This document shows positions 39,523 to 49,343 of a stretch of 64,000 nucleotides of DNA, in pieces. Origin of the DNA: Bradyrhizobium cosmicum. Its GTDB lineage: Bacteria; Pseudomonadota; Alphaproteobacteria; Rhizobiales; Xanthobacteraceae. Within the stretch, counting starts at the first letter, position 1, and each line of letters starts with the position of its first letter. Location of the stretch: the NCBI RefSeq assembly GCF_007290395.2, contig NZ_CP041656.2:5766001-5830000 (forward strand). Direction: 5' to 3'. The notes beneath the pieces are model-generated. The model saw only the letters and a list, made by a program, of their open reading frames with translations, was not told the DNA's origin and ran no database searches. The position numbers were made by a program, and so were the translations under genes.

Positions 39523-40806
39523 TCACACCGCCTCGATCAGCATGGCGCCGCCGAGGCCGCCACCGATGCATTCGGTGGCAATTCCGCGCCGCGTGCCGAG
39601 CCGCTTCATCGCGTTGACGAGGTGCAGCACGATGCGGTTGCCGGAGGTGCCGACGGGATGGCCGAGCGAGATCGCGCCACCATCGACATTGAGCTTGTCA
39701 CGGTCGATCTCGCCGGCCGCGCCGTCGAGGCCCAGGATATCACGGCAGAATTTGTCGTCGTTCCAGGCGGCGAGACAGCCGAGCACCTGCGTCGCAAAAG
39801 CCTCGTTCAGCTCCCAGGTCTCGACGTCCTGAACAGTGAGGCCGTTACGCTGAAGCAGCGGCGTCGCCGACATCACCGGGCCGAGCCCCATGATGCTGGG
39901 ATCGAGCGCGGCCCAGTTGCTGTCGACGATGGCGGCCTTCGGCGTCAGTCTGTGCTTTGCCACCGCCGCGTCGGAGGCGACGATCACCCAGGAGGCGCCG
40001 TCGGTGATCTGCGAGGAATTGCCGGCGGTGACCTGCCCCCAGGGCCGCTCGAACACCGGCTTCAGCTTTGCCAGCGTCTCGGCCGTCGAGTCCGGACGTA
40101 CGCCGTCGTCGTGGTCGAAGAATTTTCCATTACGGGAGAACGCGGTCTCGACCTCACCCTTGAGATAGCCCTCCGTCTGCGCATGTGCGAGCCGGCGATG
40201 GCTCTCGGCGGCGTAGGCGTCGGACTGTGCGCGGGTAATGCCGAAGAGATGGCCGACGACTTCGGCGGTCTGACCCATGTTCAGATCGGTGATGGGGTCG
40301 GTCAGACCGCGCTCCAGGCCAATGATGGGCTTGAGATCGCGCGGCCGCAGCCTGAAGGCGGCGGCGGCCTTCGCGGCGATGCCCTTGGCCGTGGCAAGGC
40401 CGGCAAACCAGCGCACGCCGGAATTCGGCCAGACCAATGGCGCGTGGCTGAGCGCCTCGGTACCGCCGGCGAGGATCATGTCGGCGTGGCCCTCGCGAAT
40501 GTAGCGGTAGGCGGTATCGATCGATTGCATGCCGGAGCCACAGTTGATCTGCACGGTGAAGGCGACCATGTCCTCGCCCATGCCGAGCCGGAGCGCGGCG
40601 ACGCGAGCCGGGTTCATCTCGTCCGCGATCACGTTGACGCAGCCGAGGATGACCTGGTCGAAATCATCCGGCGAAAACGGCTGGCGCGCCAGCAGCGGCC
40701 GTCCGCATTGCACGGCAAGATCGACCGGCGTGAACGGCCCGGGCCCCGAGCGCGCCTTCAAGAACGGCGTCCGGCTGCCGTCGACGATGAAAACCGGTCG
40801 TGCCAT
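39523..40806 (-). CDS. fadI: acetyl-CoA C-acyltransferase (thiolase)
   Basis: 427 residues. The active-site cysteine lies in VQINCGSGMQSID, the conserved GGTEALSHAP follows, then the basic histidine in GGAISLGHPVGTSGNRI and the last cysteine in ATECIGGGLGGAM. It cleaves 3-ketoacyl-CoA to acetyl-CoA and a shortened acyl-CoA. Its ATG shares a base with the stop of the acyl-CoA dehydrogenase gene, so it is coupled to it. Confidence 0.93.
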   Translation of the reverse strand: MARPVFIVDGSRTPFLKARSGPGPFTPVDLAVQCGRPLLARQPFSPDDFDQVILGCVNVIADEMNPARVAALRLGMGEDMVAFTVQINCGSGMQSIDTAYRYIREGHADMILAGGTEALSHAPLVWPNSGVRWFAGLATAKGIAAKAAAAFRLRPRDLKPIIGLERGLTDPITDLNMGQTAEVVGHLFGITRAQSDAYAAESHRRLAHAQTEGYLKGEVETAFSRNGKFFDHDDGVRPDSTAETLAKLKPVFERPWGQVTAGNSSQITDGASWVIVASDAAVAKHRLTPKAAIVDSNWAALDPSIMGLGPVMSATPLLQRNGLTVQDVETWELNEAFATQVLGCLAAWNDDKFCRDILGLDGAAGEIDRDKLNVDGGAISLGHPVGTSGNRIVLHLVNAMKRLGTRRGIATECIGGGLGGAMLIEAV

Positions 40807-43073
40807 CAGCTCGCCGCCCTCTGTTCACCGAGTTCCTGAAAGAACTGATGCACATCTCCGGTTTTCTTGTAAATCGGCGACAGCGCCTCCGGCGCAAAAT
40901 CGTCGACCTCGATTACTTTTGTGACGGCTTCGTGAGCCTCGGCAAGCTGCTCGCCTTCGGCCTGCGTGATCACGCCCTTGGCCACGGCGTCCTTCCAGTC
41001 GCGGATGTGCGCCGCGCGCATGCGCTTGGCGATGGCGTCGGTGCCCGTGACCAGCGTGAACGCGCGCTCCAGCCGGGCGAAGCCTCCGTCGTCATCGACA
41101 TGGGCCAGGTCCGGCGTGAGCCGCTCACGCGCGGCCGAGGGCTCCAGCACGATGCCAGCGCATTGGTGCACGACGCGGTCGGACGGGCCGAGCACGCGGG
41201 CGCCGAACGGCTGGATCACGAGCTTGAGGAAGCCGGCGACGAAACGGTTGGGCAGATTGGCGAGGATTTCCGCAAGCCTGTTTTCGATTGTCTTGAAGCC
41301 GGTCGCCATGCACCATTCCAGCGCGGCGAAGTCTTCCTTCTGGCGGCCCTCGTCCTGCCAGCGTTTCAGCGCCGCCGATAACAGGTACAGCTCGGACAGG
41401 ATGTCACCGAAGCGCGCCGACAGCATCTCCTTGCGCTTGAGTGCACCGCCGAGCGTGAGCAGCGCCATGTCGGCGCAGAGCGCGAACGCGGCGGAGTAAC
41501 GCGAGAGCTGGCGATAGAACGGCGTGGCGTCGCCTGCGTTCGGTGCCGGAGCGAAGGCACCGAATGTCCAGCTCCGGCCGAAAGCTCGCAAGAGCGTTTC
41601 GAAGCTATGGCCGACATGTTTCCAGAACGCCTTGTCGAACGCGGTGAGCCCGCGGTCGCGGTCGGTGTCGGCAAGCGCGGTCATCTCGGCGAGCAGATAG
41701 GGATGCGCGCGAATCGCGCCCTGCCCGAACACGATGAGGTTGCGGGTCAGGATGTTGGCGCCCTCCACCGTGATGCCGACGGGAACGGCGCGGTGTAGAT
41801 TGCCGAGATAGTTTTGCGGTCCGTCGATCACGGCCTTGCCGCCATGGATGTCCATGGCGTCGTCGACAGCGGTGCGCATTCGCTCGGTCGCATGCAGCTT
41901 CATGATGCCGGAGATGACGGCGGGATGAACGCCGGCGTTCAGCGCCGCGCAGGTGAGCCGCCGCGCCGCGTCGAGCTGATAGGCGGTGGCGACAATGCGC
42001 GCCAGCGGCTCCTCGACGCCTTCGAACTTGGAGATGGAGATGCCGAACTGCTCGCGGATTCGGGCATAGGCGCCGGTGGTGCGCGCCGCGTAGGCGGCGC
42101 CGGCCGCCGACAGCGACGGCAGCGAGATGCCGCGGCCGGCGGCGAGCGCCGTCATCAGCATCTTCCAGCCCTGCCCCAGCCGCTCCTGGCCGCCGATGAC
42201 ATAGTCGAGCGGAATGAAGACATCGCGGCCCCGGTTCGGGCCGTTCTGGAACACCTGCATCGACGGCAGATGGCGTTGGCCGATCTCGACGCCGGGCAAA
42301 TGAGTCGGGATCAACGCCACGGTGATGCCGAGCTCTTCCTGGCTTCCCACGAGATGATCGGGATCGTAGGCCTTGAACGCCAGCCCAAGCAGCGTCGCGA
42401 CAGGGCCCAGGGTGATATAGCGCTTGTGCCAGTTCAGCCTGAGGCCGACGACCTTGCGACCTTCAAAGGTGCCCTTGCAGATGATGCCGGTGTCGATCAT
42501 CGACGCCGCATCGGAGCCGGCCTCGGGGCTGGTGAGGCCGAAGCAGGGAATGTCACGGCCATCGGCGAGGCGTGGCAACCAGCGCTCCTGCTGCTCCTTG
42601 GTGCCGAAGTGCAGCAGAAGCTCGCCGGGTCCAAGCGAGTTCGGCACCATCACGGTGACGGCCGCCGCGATCGAGCGGGTCGAGAGCTTGCGCACGACTT
42701 CCGAATGCGCATAGGGCGAAAAGCCGAGGCCGCCGAACTCCTTCGGGATGATCATGCCGAAGAACTTCTCGCGCTTGATGAAAGCCCAGACGTCCTGGGG
42801 CAGGTCGCGCCATTCCCAGAAGATCTTCCACTCGTCGAGCATGGCGCAGAGTTCGTTGACGGGACCGTTGAGGAAGGCCTGCTCCTCGTCCGTTAATCTG
42901 GCCGGTGCGATTTTGAGCAGCTTCGACCAATCGGGATTGCCGGTGAAGAGATCGGCGTCCCACCAGACGTCACCGGCCTCCAGCGCCTCGCGCTCGGTGT
43001 CGGACATCGCCGGCAGCACGCCGCGCGCCCAGGAGAAGATCGGCTTGGTGATGGTGTCGCGGCGGAAGCTCAT
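40806..43073 (-). CDS. fadE: acyl-CoA dehydrogenase (FadE-type, long form)
   Basis: 755 residues from ATG 43073 (GAGG upstream; an ATG at 43085 lacks one). A standard acyl-CoA dehydrogenase core (CFGLTSPEAGSDAASM, then the middle and helical domains) is extended by a C-terminal DUF1974-like domain of about 280 residues, as in E. coli FadE. It does the first, FAD-linked oxidation of fatty acyl-CoA. First gene of the fadE-fadI-fadJ-thioesterase operon. No regulator adjacent. Confidence 0.93.
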   Translation of the reverse strand: MSFRRDTITKPIFSWARGVLPAMSDTEREALEAGDVWWDADLFTGNPDWSKLLKIAPARLTDEEQAFLNGPVNELCAMLDEWKIFWEWRDLPQDVWAFIKREKFFGMIIPKEFGGLGFSPYAHSEVVRKLSTRSIAAAVTVMVPNSLGPGELLLHFGTKEQQERWLPRLADGRDIPCFGLTSPEAGSDAASMIDTGIICKGTFEGRKVVGLRLNWHKRYITLGPVATLLGLAFKAYDPDHLVGSQEELGITVALIPTHLPGVEIGQRHLPSMQVFQNGPNRGRDVFIPLDYVIGGQERLGQGWKMLMTALAAGRGISLPSLSAAGAAYAARTTGAYARIREQFGISISKFEGVEEPLARIVATAYQLDAARRLTCAALNAGVHPAVISGIMKLHATERMRTAVDDAMDIHGGKAVIDGPQNYLGNLHRAVPVGITVEGANILTRNLIVFGQGAIRAHPYLLAEMTALADTDRDRGLTAFDKAFWKHVGHSFETLLRAFGRSWTFGAFAPAPNAGDATPFYRQLSRYSAAFALCADMALLTLGGALKRKEMLSARFGDILSELYLLSAALKRWQDEGRQKEDFAALEWCMATGFKTIENRLAEILANLPNRFVAGFLKLVIQPFGARVLGPSDRVVHQCAGIVLEPSAARERLTPDLAHVDDDGGFARLERAFTLVTGTDAIAKRMRAAHIRDWKDAVAKGVITQAEGEQLAEAHEAVTKVIEVDDFAPEALSPIYKKTGDVHQFFQELGEQRAAS

Positions 43074-43250
43074 GGCGGACCTCATGCAACGGCGCGGTTG
43101 TCGGGCATTTTAGCGGAAAGTGACGGGGGTAAGTGAACACTTCGCCGGCAAAAAGAAGCGAATTGACGCGGCCGGGCGGCCGCCCCGGGGACCATAACGG
43201 CCAGGGCGTGGGGGCAGTTCCGGGGAGGGGTTGGGGTGGGAGGCCCAGCT

Positions 43251-43347
43251 GTCATTCCGGGGCACGCGAAGCGTGAGCCCGGAATCCAGAACCACGATCA
43301 GGAGTATGGATTCCAGGCTCGCGCCTGACGGCGCGTCCCGGAATGAC
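43251..43347. repeat. palindromic intergenic repeat, type C copy 1
   Basis: GTCATTCCGGGGCACGCGAA, then GCGTGAGCCCGGAATCCAG; an inner ATTCCAGGCTCGCGCC; and a closing GCGCGTCCCGGAATGAC. The ends pair as a large hairpin. It fills most of the 296-base gap between the fadE and flavin-reductase genes, which otherwise shows nothing. Confidence 0.75.
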
Positions 43348-43369
43348 GGTGGAGAGAGAAGCGCCGGCC

Positions 43370-43993
43370 TTAATCCGGCCGGACCATCTCGAACATGTTT
43401 TCCGGCTTGATCTCGAAATAATCGCCGCGGCGTCCCGCGCGCACGATCGGGCGAGCAGCGGCGGTCTGGTAGACGCCGTCCTTGATCATGGCCTTGTCGA
43501 TGTGGACGGCGACGACCTCGCCGAGCGTCAGCCAGGCGTCGGCCTCCTTGCCGTCGGCGCCCTTGAGGCGGACGATATCGGACACCTTGCACTCGAAGGC
43601 GACCGGGCTCTCGCCGACACGCGGCACGTTGACGAGCTTGCCCGGTACGGCGGTTAGGCCGGCGAGCTCGAACTCGTCGACCTCGGGTCCGACATGCGCG
43701 GCGGTCGCGTTCATCTGCTTGGCGAGGTCCATGGTGGTCAGATTCCAGACGAACTCCCTGGTCTGCTCCATGTTCGAGACCGTGTCCTTCCAGTTAGTGG
43801 AGGAGAAGCCGATGATCGGCGGCACGTAGCAGAATGCGTTGAAGAAGCTGTAGGGCGCCAGATTGACGTGGCCCTTGGTGTCGCGTGAGGAGATCCAGCC
43901 GATCGGCCGCGGCGCGATGATGGCGTTGAAGGGATCGTGCTTGAGGCCGTGGCCTTTGGATGGCTCGTAGAAGTACAGATCTTTGTCGGTCAC
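43370..43993 (-). CDS. flavin reductase family protein
   Basis: 207 residues from a GTG. The FMN-binding split-barrel pattern is clear: IIAPRPIGWISSRDTKGHVN near residue 25, NLAPYSFFNAFCYVPPIIGF, then FVWNLTTMDLAKQMNATAA. Such proteins reduce FMN or partner a monooxygenase. It is downstream of the TetR gene on the same strand, 86 bases away. Substrate unknown. Confidence 0.88.
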   Translation of the reverse strand: MTDKDLYFYEPSKGHGLKHDPFNAIIAPRPIGWISSRDTKGHVNLAPYSFFNAFCYVPPIIGFSSTNWKDTVSNMEQTREFVWNLTTMDLAKQMNATAAHVGPEVDEFELAGLTAVPGKLVNVPRVGESPVAFECKVSDIVRLKGADGKEADAWLTLGEVVAVHIDKAMIKDGVYQTAAARPIVRAGRRGDYFEIKPENMFEMVRPD

Positions 43994-44078
43994 GCTGGCT
44001 TCCCCTGCCCGTCCTCGCCTGCCACCAGCCGGTCGGTCTGGGGCGCTCAGCCTGCTTACAGGAGAAATTCCCCGCCCG

Positions 44079-44678
44079 TCAGGGGCGCGGGGACAGACCC
44101 GCGATGACGAAATCGATCATCTGGTCGATGGTCGGGCCGGGCTTGGTGGTGCACTGGGCGATCATCTGAGGGTGGAAGAAGCGCATCATCGCGGTGCAGG
44201 CGCACATCGAGGCCAGTTGCAGATCCGGCGCGGCGAACTCGCCGGAGGCCGCGCCTTGCGCGATCATCTGGGCGATCGTCGTGGTGATCAGCTCCATATG
44301 GGCGACGCAGACCTCCCAGTCCTCCTGCATCGCGATCTCCACCATCTCATGCAGCTTGTTGTCGCCGACATAGCGCTCGGTGTTCATGCGATGGATGGTG
44401 GTGAGCAGCTCGCGGAAACGCGGGAGCACGGGACCGGGCCGCGCCACGATCCGCTGCGCCTCCAGCTCGACCTCGCCCATCAGCGAACGGGCCACCGCCT
44501 GATGGATCGCCTTCTTCGATTCGAAGAAGCGATAGACATTGGCGGGGCTCATCCTGAGCTCCTTGGCGATGTCCCCGACCGTGGTCTTCTGGTAGCCGAT
44601 CTGGCGGAACAGCCGCTCGGCCACCTCGAGAATACGATCCCGGGTGTCGCCTTCGATATGTTCCGAAATAAGGGCCAT
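44079..44678 (-). CDS. TetR family regulator
   Basis: 199 residues. The N-terminal helix-turn-helix is GYQKTTVGDIAKELRMSPAN with VYRFFESKKAI following, typical of TetR repressors; the rest is a ligand-binding helical domain. It is 34 bases after the RND pump gene on the same strand, so it probably controls that operon. A perfect inverted repeat before the adaptor gene (49180-49205) is the likely operator. Confidence 0.9.
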   Translation of the reverse strand: MALISEHIEGDTRDRILEVAERLFRQIGYQKTTVGDIAKELRMSPANVYRFFESKKAIHQAVARSLMGEVELEAQRIVARPGPVLPRFRELLTTIHRMNTERYVGDNKLHEMVEIAMQEDWEVCVAHMELITTTIAQMIAQGAASGEFAAPDLQLASMCACTAMMRFFHPQMIAQCTTKPGPTIDQMIDFVIAGLSPRP

Positions 44679-44711
44679 CAGTCAGGACTCGTTCGTCAGC
44701 AGTCTTCTCAT

Positions 44712-47700
44712 TTATTCAGCCGCTTCAGCAAGCGGAATTGCGGGATGCTCATCGCTGCCATGCTGCGACGCAGCGGACTTGTCGGGAGTCCCCGCCTCAT
44801 CCAAGCTCCTCCTGAACCAAAGTGCATAGAGGCCCGGCAGGTACAGGAGAGTCAGGAATGTCGCGACAAACAGGCCTCCCATGATCGTGATGGCCATCGG
44901 GCCCCAGAACGCCGAGCGCGACAGCGGGATCATGGCGAGGATCGCGGCGAGCGCCGTCAGCACCACCGGACGGGCGCGGCGGACGGTCGCCTCCACGATC
45001 GCCTCGCGGCGGGTCAATCCGTGCGAGACGTCGGTCTCGATCTGATCGACCAGGATGACCGTGTTGCGCATGATCATGCCGGCGAGCGCGATCAGGCCGA
45101 GCAACGCCACGAAGCCGAACGGGGCGTTGGCGATGTTGAGGCCGAACGAGGCGCCGACGATGCCGAGCGGCGCAGTCAGGAACACCAGGATCAGGCGCGA
45201 GAAGCTCTGCAGCTGGATCATCAGCAGCGTCAGCATCACCATGACCATCAGCGGGAAGAGGACGAAGATCGAGGCGTTGCCCTTGGCGGATTCCTCGAAC
45301 GCGCCGCCCGGCTCGATGCGGTAGGCCGGCTCGAGGTGATCCTTGATCGCCTTCAGCTTCGGCGTGATCTGGTTGGTGACGTCGGGCGCCTGCACGCCGT
45401 CGACGACGTCGGAGCGCACGGTGATCGCCATGTCGCGGTTACGCCGCCACATGATCGGCTCCTCGTGGGAATACTCGATCTTGGCGATCTGCTGCAGCGG
45501 TACGGCAACGCCGTTGCGCGAGGTGATGGTGAGATCACCGACGCCGCCGAGATCGAGGCGCTCGGACGGGATCGCGCGGGCGACCACGGCGACCTTCTCG
45601 ATACCGTCGCGGATGGTCGTGACCTGCGCACCCGAGATCAGCATCGCGAGTGCCTGCGACACGTCCTGCGGGGTCAGGCCCATGGCACGGGCGCGGTCCT
45701 GGTCGACGACCAGCTTGAGGTAGGGCGACTGCTCGTTCCAGTCGAGCTGGACGTCCTTGACGTTCTTGTTCTGCCGCATGACGTCGCGAACCTGGTAGGC
45801 GATCTCGCGCACCTTGTTGGCATCGGGTCCGATCACGCGGAACTGGACGGGGAAGCCGACCGGCGGGCCGAAATTGAAGCGGTCGACACGGACCCGCGCC
45901 TCACTCAACATGCCGTCGGCGGCGGCCTTCTCGATCTTGGCCTTGATGCGCTCGCGCGCCTCGACGCCCTTGGCGACGATGACGATCTCGGCGAAGGCCT
46001 CGTTCGGCAGTTGCGGGTTGAGGCCGAGCCAGAAGCGCGGCGAGCCCTGGCCGACATAGGACGTATAGGTCTCGATGTCCTTGTCGTCCTTCAGCAACGT
46101 CTCGGCCTGCTTCACCGACTTCTCGGTGACGTTGAAGGCGGTGCCCTCCGGCAGGCGCAGCTGGAGGAACAGCTCGGGCCGCTCCGACAGCGGGAAGAAC
46201 TGCTGCTGGACATGGCCGAAGCCGACGATCGAGGCGATGAACACACCGACGGTCGCGACCACCACGGTGATGCGGTGGTTGACGCACCACTGCACGATGG
46301 CTCGGAGGCCGCGATACATCCGGGTCTCGTAGACCGCGTGCGGATCGTGATTGTGGTGCACCTTGATGTTGGGCAGCAGCATGACGCCGATATAGGGCGT
46401 GAAGATCACCGCCACGAACCAGGAGGCGACCAGCGCGATCGCCACGATCCAGAAGATGCTGCCGGCATATTCGCCGACCGCGGAATTGGCAAAGCCGATG
46501 GGGAGGAAGCCGGCGGCCGTGACCAGCGTTCCCGTCAGCATCGGAAACGCGGTCGATTCCCAGGCAAAGGACGCAGCCCGGAAACGGTCCCAACCCTGCT
46601 CCATCTTCACCACCATCATCTCGACCGCGATGATGGCGTCGTCCACCAGCAGGCCGAGCGCGATGATCAGCGCGCCGAGCGTGATGCGGTGCAGGTCGAG
46701 CGACATCGTGTTCATGACGATAAAGACGATACCGAGCACCAAGGGCACCGACAGCGCGACCACGATGCCGGTGCGCCAGCCGAGCGCCAGGAACGAAACG
46801 AACAGCACGATGACGAGCGCTTCCATGAAGGAGTGCACGAACTCGCCGACGGCATGCTCGACCACCTTCGGCTGGTCGGCGATCAGCTTGACGTCGATGC
46901 CCTGCGGCACGGCCTTCATGAACTCGGCGGTGGCCTTCTCGACCTCCTTGCCGAGCTCGAGGATGTTGGCGCCCTTGGCGGTGACGACGCCGATGCCGAT
47001 CGCGGCCTTGCCTTCCTGGCGCACGATGAAGCTCGGCGGGTCGACATAGCCGTGGGTGACGGTGGCGATATCGCCCAGGCGGAATACGCGGCCGTTGCTC
47101 TCGACCGGCGTTTCGGCGACGGCCTTGGCGCCGTCGAGCGCGCCGGTGACGCGCAGCGGCACGCGCTGCGACGAGGTCTCGACCGTGCCGGCGGGCGTCA
47201 CGTTGTTCTGCTTGGCGAGCGAGTCGAACAGCGCCTGCGGCGTGATGCCGAGGGTGGCGAGCTTGGCGTGCGAAAATTCGACGAAGATGCGTTCGTCCTG
47301 ATTGCCGTAGACGTCGACCTTGGTCACACCGGGTACCTTCAGCAGGCGCTGACGGAAGCCTTCTGAGACCTTCTTGAGCTGGGCGTAGTCGGCGCCGTCG
47401 CCGGTCATCATGTAGAGAATGGAATCGACGTCGGAGAACTCGTCGTTGACGACCGGACCGAGGATGCCCGAGGGCAACTGGCCCTGCACGTCGGCGAGCT
47501 TCTTGCGCAGCAGATAAAACAGATACGGCACGTCCTTCGGCGGCGTGGAATCGCGGAAGGTGACCTGGAGCGCGGTGAAAGCGGGCTTGGAATAGGTCTG
47601 CACCTTCTCGAAATAGGGCAGTTCCTGGATCTTCTTCTCGATGGGATCGGCGACCTGCGTCTGCATCTCCTGCGCGGTCGCGCCCGGCCAGATCACGGAG

Positions 47701-47849
47701 ACGTTGACCACCTTCACGGTGAAGAACGGATCCTCGGCACGTCCGAGCTTCTGATAGGAGAAGAAGCCGGCGACTCCGAGCACCAGCATCAGGAAGAGAA
47801 CCAGCGTTTGATGGCTGACGGCCCAGGCCGAAAGGTTGAAGCGCTTCAT
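44712..47849 (-). CDS. RND family multidrug/metabolite efflux pump
   Basis: 1045 residues, the standard RND inner-membrane pump length. Features: the first transmembrane helix (VLFLMLVLGVAGFFSYQKLG), a periplasmic loop, the GLLVDDAIIAVEMM segment with paired aspartates for proton relay in helix 4, and a second half with matching layout (GLIALAGMIMRNTVILVDQI). Energised by protons, it exports drugs or metabolites with the adaptor encoded upstream. No outer-membrane channel gene is near. Confidence 0.93.
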   Translation of the reverse strand: MKRFNLSAWAVSHQTLVLFLMLVLGVAGFFSYQKLGRAEDPFFTVKVVNVSVIWPGATAQEMQTQVADPIEKKIQELPYFEKVQTYSKPAFTALQVTFRDSTPPKDVPYLFYLLRKKLADVQGQLPSGILGPVVNDEFSDVDSILYMMTGDGADYAQLKKVSEGFRQRLLKVPGVTKVDVYGNQDERIFVEFSHAKLATLGITPQALFDSLAKQNNVTPAGTVETSSQRVPLRVTGALDGAKAVAETPVESNGRVFRLGDIATVTHGYVDPPSFIVRQEGKAAIGIGVVTAKGANILELGKEVEKATAEFMKAVPQGIDVKLIADQPKVVEHAVGEFVHSFMEALVIVLFVSFLALGWRTGIVVALSVPLVLGIVFIVMNTMSLDLHRITLGALIIALGLLVDDAIIAVEMMVVKMEQGWDRFRAASFAWESTAFPMLTGTLVTAAGFLPIGFANSAVGEYAGSIFWIVAIALVASWFVAVIFTPYIGVMLLPNIKVHHNHDPHAVYETRMYRGLRAIVQWCVNHRITVVVATVGVFIASIVGFGHVQQQFFPLSERPELFLQLRLPEGTAFNVTEKSVKQAETLLKDDKDIETYTSYVGQGSPRFWLGLNPQLPNEAFAEIVIVAKGVEARERIKAKIEKAAADGMLSEARVRVDRFNFGPPVGFPVQFRVIGPDANKVREIAYQVRDVMRQNKNVKDVQLDWNEQSPYLKLVVDQDRARAMGLTPQDVSQALAMLISGAQVTTIRDGIEKVAVVARAIPSERLDLGGVGDLTITSRNGVAVPLQQIAKIEYSHEEPIMWRRNRDMAITVRSDVVDGVQAPDVTNQITPKLKAIKDHLEPAYRIEPGGAFEESAKGNASIFVLFPLMVMVMLTLLMIQLQSFSRLILVFLTAPLGIVGASFGLNIANAPFGFVALLGLIALAGMIMRNTVILVDQIETDVSHGLTRREAIVEATVRRARPVVLTALAAILAMIPLSRSAFWGPMAITIMGGLFVATFLTLLYLPGLYALWFRRSLDEAGTPDKSAASQHGSDEHPAIPLAEAAE

Positions 47850-47904
47850 CGCTCTCTCCGAAGACGATCCAGTTGCAAAAAACGACAGCCGCTCTGTTCA
47901 GCCG

Positions 47905-47966
47905 TCGTCGCGAGGCAGCGAAGCAATCCAGGGGGCTGGGCAGGTTCTGGATCGCTTCGCCGCTTC
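47905..47966. repeat. palindromic intergenic repeat, type A copy 2
   Basis: GCGAGGCAGCGAAGCAATCCAG and TTCTGGATCGCTTCGCCGCTTC fold back on each other, as in the copy at 13182-13265. It lies between the adaptor and pump genes and could reduce read-through or stabilise the upstream mRNA segment. Confidence 0.7.
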
Positions 47967-48027
47967 AGCCTTCGCATTTGCGCTCGGGCCGAAACTCACC
48001 TCACACGACGAAACTCGTAAAAACGCC

Positions 48028-49134
48028 TTAGAACGAAAGGGACGAGACGATCCGCACCTTCTGGCCCGGATCGAGCTTCTGCACGCCGAGGGCCACGATC
48101 TTGGCGCCTTCATCCACACCACTGGTGATGATGACGTCGTTGCTCTCGTAGGACTTCACAACGACCGGCTTCAGCGTGACGGCGCCATTGTCGTCGACGA
48201 CGTAGAAAGAAGGCTTGCCGCCTTCGTTGAACAGCGCCGACAGCGGCAGCCGTGCGACGCGCTCGGTGGCGGCATCCGACAGCGTCAGCGTCGCGGTCAT
48301 GCCGAGCGACACCTTGTCGTCGGCCTCGGGCAGCGAAAATTTCGCGAGATAGGTGCGCGTCGCGGAATCCGCGGTGGGCGCGATCTCGCGCAGCTTGGCC
48401 GCGTACTTCTTGCCCGGCTCCGACCAAAGAGTGACGCTGGCGGCGCCCGACTTGGCACGTCCGACCAGCGTCTCAGGGATCGCGACGACCGCTTCCTTTT
48501 CGGCAAAGCGGGCGACGCGGATCGAAGTCTGGCCTGCGGCAACCACCTGGCCGGGCTCGATCAGCGTTGCGGTGACGACGCCACGGGCGTCGGCGTTGAG
48601 CGTCGCGTAGGAAAGGGAATTCTTGGTCAGCTCGACCGAGCGCTCGGCCCGGTTCAGACGCGCCCGGGCCTCGTCGGCCGCGGCGCGACTCGAATCCAGC
48701 TGGGCATCGGTGGTCCAGCCCTTGGCCTTCAGATCCTTGGCGCGCTGCTCGGCGGCGGCGGCCTGGGCCAGCACGCCGGTCGCGGCGGTCTGCTCGGCGA
48801 CGGCCTGCTCGGCCTGGAGCTTCAAATCGACCTCGTCGAGGGTGGCGAGCGGCTGGCCGATCTCGACGGTCTGACCGACCTCGACCAGGCGCTTGGCGAC
48901 CTTGCCGGCAACACGGAAGCCGAGATCGCTCTCGATCCGGGGTCTGACGGTGCCGACGAAGCTGCGCTCCGGCGTCTCGGCATCATAATGCGCGGTCGCG
49001 ACCAGAACCGGCCGCGGCGGCTCGGCCTTTTCAGCGACGGTGTCATTGCACCCGGCCAGCGCGGCGGCCATCAGGGCCAGCGACACACCCGCCAAGAGCT
49101 TGGAATAGCTGGACAAAACTGACCGAACGAACAT
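48028..49134 (-). CDS. RND efflux periplasmic adaptor lipoprotein
   Basis: 368 residues from ATG 49134. The signal sequence ends in a lipobox (MAAALAGCNDTV), so the protein is lipid-anchored. It has the hairpin and lipoyl domains of membrane fusion proteins (FVGTVRPRIESDLGFRVAGK, LVEVGQTVEIGQPLATLDEV). It links the pump to an outer-membrane channel. The gene precedes the pump gene with a 178-base gap holding a repeat. Confidence 0.92.
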   Translation of the reverse strand: MFVRSVLSSYSKLLAGVSLALMAAALAGCNDTVAEKAEPPRPVLVATAHYDAETPERSFVGTVRPRIESDLGFRVAGKVAKRLVEVGQTVEIGQPLATLDEVDLKLQAEQAVAEQTAATGVLAQAAAAEQRAKDLKAKGWTTDAQLDSSRAAADEARARLNRAERSVELTKNSLSYATLNADARGVVTATLIEPGQVVAAGQTSIRVARFAEKEAVVAIPETLVGRAKSGAASVTLWSEPGKKYAAKLREIAPTADSATRTYLAKFSLPEADDKVSLGMTATLTLSDAATERVARLPLSALFNEGGKPSFYVVDDNGAVTLKPVVVKSYESNDVIITSGVDEGAKIVALGVQKLDPGQKVRIVSSLSF

Positions 49135-49179
49135 CTGAGGACACTCCTGCGGCTGCAATGCCAAGAATGTCGACTAACT

Positions 49180-49205
49180 ACTGACGAAAGTCAATAATCG
49201 TCAGT
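49180..49205 (-). promoter_or_regulatory. operator of the RND efflux operon
   Basis: ACTGACGA and TCGTCAGT form a perfect 8-base inverted repeat with a 10-base spacer. The spacer holds TTGACT on the minus strand (49194-49189), a good -35 hexamer for the adaptor gene 55 bases downstream; the -10 is not clear. The TetR protein encoded after the pump is the likely binder. Confidence 0.6.
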
Positions 49206-49290
49206 CATCAGGAAAGCGTGATCGTTAAGGAGGAGTAAGGATTGGGATGAACGTCATTGGGGTCCGATTGTAGGGCCGGCAAAAGCCGGC

Positions 49291-49319
49291 AGCCCGGATC
49301 GCGCAGCGCAATCCGGGCC
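49291..49319. repeat. palindromic intergenic repeat, type D copy 2
   Basis: AGCCCGGAT, 11 bases, ATCCGGGC. Shares the CCCGGAT/ATCCGGG core with the element at 8087-8121. It lies after the MFS gene. Confidence 0.5.
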
Positions 49320-49343
49320 TGCACACTCGCAGACGGGCCGTCC

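Noticed and set aside
37253..39832. An open frame of about 859 codons on the plus strand opposite fadJ and thiolase
   Set aside because: Mirror of conserved beta-oxidation genes, with no recognisable domain; a codon-bias artefact.
43983..47366. A very long open frame (over 1100 codons) on the plus strand opposite the RND pump
   Set aside because: It lies antisense to a well-conserved pump and reads as low-complexity Arg/His/Asp/Glu-rich sequence; long antisense frames are expected in GC-rich DNA.
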